From Bacillota bacterium (lineage in GTDB: Bacteria > Bacillota > Dehalobacteriia > UBA4068 > UBA4997), in NCBI GenBank assembly GCA_017398165.1, contig JAFQHB010000082.1:1-7818 (forward strand): 7,818 nt of DNA, given 5' to 3'. Below, piece by piece: positions 5,179 through 7,818 of this stretch. Both the position numbers and the translations under genes were made by a program. The notes below the pieces were generated by a model. That model was not told the DNA's origin. It worked only from the letters and a program-made list of their open reading frames with translations, and did no database searches. Numbering within the stretch: the stretch's first letter is position 1; each line of letters opens with the position of its first letter.

Positions 5179-7110
5179 GTGGCCGCCAACAAGAAAAATC
5201 TGACCCCCATGCAGCAGCAATACAACCAGATCAAGCAGGAATACCCGGATTGTCTGCTTTTTTATCGTATGGGTGATTTTTATGAGATGTTTGATGATGA
5301 TGCGCTGATCGGCTCGAAGGCGCTGGATATCACGCTGACGTCACGCTCCAAGGATGAGAATGCCTCGCCGATGTGCGGTGTGCCGTATCACGCGGCGGAC
5401 GTATATATTGCCCGCCTGATCGAGCAGGGCTTTAACGTGGCGATATGCGAGCAGGTGGAAGACCCGAAAACCGCCAAGGGGCTGGTAAAGCGTGAGGTGG
5501 TGCGGGTGATCACGCCGGGTACCGTCATCGACAGCAACCTGATACGTGAGGACGGTGCTAATTATCTGGCGGCGGTCTTTCCCACGGCATCGGGCTATGG
5601 GCTGGCCTATGCGGATATCTCGACCGGTGAGTTCTTTGCGGCAGAGGCGGAAAGCACCGACGCACTGGGGCGCATCGGGGACGAGCTGGCTGCTATCGAC
5701 CCGCGGGAGTGCATATTGCCGCGGGTGCTGCTGGAGGACGCATATTTCCAGAATCACGTCTGGAATCCCAACAGCAGTGTGGCGCTGACCGCCGCCAAGG
5801 ATGAGATATTCGTGCGTAAGAATGCCGAGACGCTGCTGCTAACGCATTTTGAGTTGCCCTCGCTGGAGGCGCTGGGGCTGTCCGGTATGGACGGGGCGGT
5901 GCAGGCTGCCGCTGCTCTGCTGTATTTTTGCCAGACGACGCAGAAGCGCGAGCTGGCCTACATTAATCGGCTGCAGGTCTACAGCATTGATAATTACCTG
6001 ATGCTGGACGCCAATACCCGCCGCAATCTGGAGCTGACGGCATCTATGCGCAGCGGCAGGAAGAAAGACTCGCTTTTCGGTGTTTGTGATAAGTGCCGCA
6101 CCGCGCCGGGATCGCGCCTGCTGAGGAAATGGCTGGAAAAGCCGCTGCTGGATAGTGCCGCCGTCAATCTGCGGCTGGATGGCATCGAGGAACTGCTGGC
6201 CAAGCCGCTGCTGCACGCCGGGCTGCGGGATGCGATGAAGAACATAGCGGATATCGAGCGGCTGATCGGCCGGGTAGTCTACGGCAACGCTGCGCCGCGT
6301 GACCTGCTGGCGCTGAAGCATTCCTTTGCCGTGCTGCCGGATATCGAGCTGATATTGCTGCAGCTGGAGAGCAGTGTATTCAAGCAGCTTTACCGGCAGT
6401 TTGATATGCTGGAGGACGCCTTCCGTCTGATCGATGATACGCTTTTTGACGAAGCAGCCGAGCCGGCGCCTTTCTATGCCAAGAAGGAGAAAGAGCCGGA
6501 GAAGATCATTAAGCCCGGCTGCAGCGCCGAGGTGGATGAGCTGCGTGCCATCCGCCGGGACGGTGCGGATATGGTGCTGCAGATGGAGGCCGCAGAGCGT
6601 GAGCGCACCGGCATCAAGACGCTGCGTATCTGCTTTAACAAGGTCTTTGGCTATTCTATCGAGGTGCGTAAATCCAGCCTGGATATGGTGCCGGGGGATT
6701 ATGTGCGGCGGCAGACGCTGGTAAATTGCGAGCGATTCATCACGCAGGAGCTGAAAGAGCTGGAGGGCAAGCTGCTGGGCGCGGATGAGCGTCTGCAGCA
6801 GTTGGAGCAGCAGCTTTTTGCCGGGCTGCGCGAGGAGATAGTACACCGGACCTCGCGCATCCAAAAGACCGCGCGCTGTGTGGCCTGGCTGGATTGTCTG
6901 GCCGGGCTGGCCACGCTGGCGGATGAGAATTCTTATATCCGCCCGGTGGTAGATGACAGCGATTGCCTGCAGCTGACGGCGGCACGCCATCCGGTGGTGG
7001 AGCTGGCTATCGGGCGGGAGAATTATATCGCCAATGATACTGATATGCAGGGTGGGCAAAACCGTTTCGCGCTGATAACCGGGCCGAATATGGCTGGCAA
7101 ATCAACCTAG
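5179..7110 (+). CDS. mutS: DNA mismatch repair protein MutS, part before an in-frame TAG
   Basis: MutS finds base mismatches and small loops behind the replication fork and recruits MutL. This part codes for 643 residues, counted from the GTG at 5179. The mismatch-binding domain I has the Phe-X-Glu motif in MGDFYEMF (F34, E36). The connector domain follows (about 120-245), then the core/lever and clamp region (about 250-530, with VFGYSIEVRKSS and QTLVNCERFITQEL), and the start of the ATPase domain (YIRPVVDD, TAARHPVVE). It ends with the Walker A motif GPNMAGKST (635-643) and then TAG at 7108-7110, where the family normally has Tyr followed by MRQ. A protein ending here would lack Walker B, the signature region and the dimer-forming C-terminus, so it should not work as a mismatch repair ATPase. 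The reading frame continues intact after the stop. It is divergent from ttcA. Identity is certain; whether the gene is broken, suppressed or misread is open. Confidence 0.93.
   Translation: MAANKKNLTPMQQQYNQIKQEYPDCLLFYRMGDFYEMFDDDALIGSKALDITLTSRSKDENASPMCGVPYHAADVYIARLIEQGFNVAICEQVEDPKTAKGLVKREVVRVITPGTVIDSNLIREDGANYLAAVFPTASGYGLAYADISTGEFFAAEAESTDALGRIGDELAAIDPRECILPRVLLEDAYFQNHVWNPNSSVALTAAKDEIFVRKNAETLLLTHFELPSLEALGLSGMDGAVQAAAALLYFCQTTQKRELAYINRLQVYSIDNYLMLDANTRRNLELTASMRSGRKKDSLFGVCDKCRTAPGSRLLRKWLEKPLLDSAAVNLRLDGIEELLAKPLLHAGLRDAMKNIADIERLIGRVVYGNAAPRDLLALKHSFAVLPDIELILLQLESSVFKQLYRQFDMLEDAFRLIDDTLFDEAAEPAPFYAKKEKEPEKIIKPGCSAEVDELRAIRRDGADMVLQMEAAERERTGIKTLRICFNKVFGYSIEVRKSSLDMVPGDYVRRQTLVNCERFITQELKELEGKLLGADERLQQLEQQLFAGLREEIVHRTSRIQKTARCVAWLDCLAGLATLADENSYIRPVVDDSDCLQLTAARHPVVELAIGRENYIANDTDMQGGQNRFALITGPNMAGKST
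7108..7110 (+). other. mutS: In-frame amber codon inside the mutS Walker A region
   Basis: TAG interrupts the frame straight after GPNMAGKST and straight before an in-frame ATG that codes for the M of the family's usual Y-MRQ. One base change from TAC or TAT would explain it; no frameshift is involved. None of the five other genes in the window ends in TAG, and none contains an in-frame TAG. Confidence 0.97.
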
Positions 7111-7818
7111 ATGCGGCAGGTGGCTCTGGCTGTCATTATGGCGCGGGCGGGCAGCTTTATCCCGGCCGAGGCGGCGCATATCGGGCGGGTGGATCGCATC
7201 TTTACCCGTATCGGCGCCAGCGATGACCTGACGGCCGGGCAAAGCACCTTTATGGTGGAGATGAGCGAGACTTCCAATATTCTGCGTAACGCTACCCGCG
7301 ACAGTCTGATAATTTTGGATGAGATCGGGCGCGGCACCAGCACCTATGATGGCCTCAGCATCGCCTGGGCGGTGGCGGAATACATTATGCGGCCGGAGCT
7401 TTCGGCGCGGACGCTTTTTGCCACCCATTACCACGAGCTGATAGCACTGGCGGCCTCTTATCCGCAGGTCAGGAATTACTCCGTCGCAGTGCGGGAGAAA
7501 GCGGGGAGCATCGTCTTCCTGCGGAAGATAGTAGAAGGCGGGACTGACCGCAGCTACGGCGTACACGTGGCCAAGCTGGCGGGGCTGCCGCCGCAGGTCA
7601 TCACCCGGGCGGAGCTGCTGCTGCAGGCGCTGGAGGCCGGGCAGGGCGCCAAACCGGATATGGGGGCTTTCCTGCATCCTGTGGAGGAGGAAACACGGGC
7701 AGAGGCTGCCGCCAGCCCGGTGCTGGATGAGCTGCGCGGGCTGGATATCGGCAATCTGCGCCCGGTAGAGGCGTTGCTTTATATCGAAAAATGGCAGAAA
7801 GAGCTGCAAAAGGAGCTG
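7111..7818 (+). CDS. mutS: DNA mismatch repair protein MutS, part after the TAG (open at window edge)
   Basis: An uninterrupted frame of 236 codons continues mutS in register and runs off the right edge. It carries the rest of the ATPase domain: MRQVALAVIMARAGSFIPAE, the signature region DLTAGQSTFMVEMSETSNIL, Walker B LIILDEIGRGTSTYDG (D714/E715 in GTG-start numbering), and ATHYHEL (H750). After SYGVHVAKLAGLP come the C-terminal helices, ending in LRPVEALLYIEKWQKEL, which resembles the usual MutS end. With the first part the whole would be 880 or more residues, near the usual clostridial length, so only a few codons are probably missing. There is no sign of decay: every key residue is kept. 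It starts with ATG next to the TAG, but no good ribosome binding site precedes it, and alone it would lack the Walker A loop and all mismatch-binding domains. It is best read as the second half of one gene. Confidence 0.9.
   Translation, partial: MRQVALAVIMARAGSFIPAEAAHIGRVDRIFTRIGASDDLTAGQSTFMVEMSETSNILRNATRDSLIILDEIGRGTSTYDGLSIAWAVAEYIMRPELSARTLFATHYHELIALAASYPQVRNYSVAVREKAGSIVFLRKIVEGGTDRSYGVHVAKLAGLPPQVITRAELLLQALEAGQGAKPDMGAFLHPVEEETRAEAAASPVLDELRGLDIGNLRPVEALLYIEKWQKELQKEL

Noticed and set aside
5839..7059. A 406-codon open frame on the minus strand opposite mutS
   Set aside because: It is the shadow of mutS codon usage. The translation is rich in Q, L, R and H with no recognisable domain, and the opposite strand is a clear MutS.
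7108..7110. Pyrrolysine insertion or general TAG reassignment as the firm explanation
   Set aside because: No pyrrolysine genes or suppressor tRNA are in the window, and this is the only in-frame TAG. It is kept only as a hypothesis under the findings.
7102..7809. A 235-codon open frame on the minus strand opposite the 3' part of mutS
   Set aside because: It has no domain or ribosome binding site, while the plus strand holds all MutS ATPase motifs in register.

Overview
The window reads as chromosomal housekeeping DNA from a Bacillota (Firmicutes) bacterium, most likely of the Clostridia or a nearby class. The pointers are strong AGGAGG-type ribosome binding sites, consensus sigma-A promoters, tRNA genes with encoded CCA, a PepV-type dipeptidase, and the mix of a small CBS protein, TtcA and DUF523. 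Coding DNA looks GC-rich and the spacers are clearly AT-rich. I cannot name a genus. There are no insertion sequences, phage genes or CRISPR arrays.

Layout, left to right: tRNA-Ser(GGA) on the minus strand with its own promoter; a two-CBS-domain protein (minus) with an intrinsic terminator and a GC-rich hairpin in its leader; pepV dipeptidase (minus); exodeoxyribonuclease III (plus), divergent from pepV across a short shared promoter region; tRNA-Thr(GGT) (plus) with a perfect consensus promoter and a terminator; a short AT-rich spacer holding a degenerate repeat; a two-gene minus-strand operon, ttcA followed by a DUF523/TudS-like gene, coupled by an ATGA overlap; then mutS (plus), divergent from ttcA, filling the rest of the window and running off its right edge.

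The gene contents suggest two themes. ExoIII and MutS are both DNA repair proteins but are not in one transcription unit. The ttcA-DUF523 operon pairs a putative tRNA thiolase with a member of a family known to remove sulfur from thiolated pyrimidines, so the pair may put on and take off sulfur.

The most striking observation is an in-frame TAG at 7108-7110 inside mutS, directly after the Walker A GKST, where MutS proteins usually have tyrosine. Everything downstream (signature region, Walker B, ATHYHEL, C-terminal helices) is intact and in the same frame up to the window edge. This is a single-codon interruption: a recent nonsense mutation (expected mutator), a sequence error, or suppression/readthrough. 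The five other genes stop at TAA (three) or TGA (two), so TAG is not seen as a normal terminator here, though that is a very small sample.
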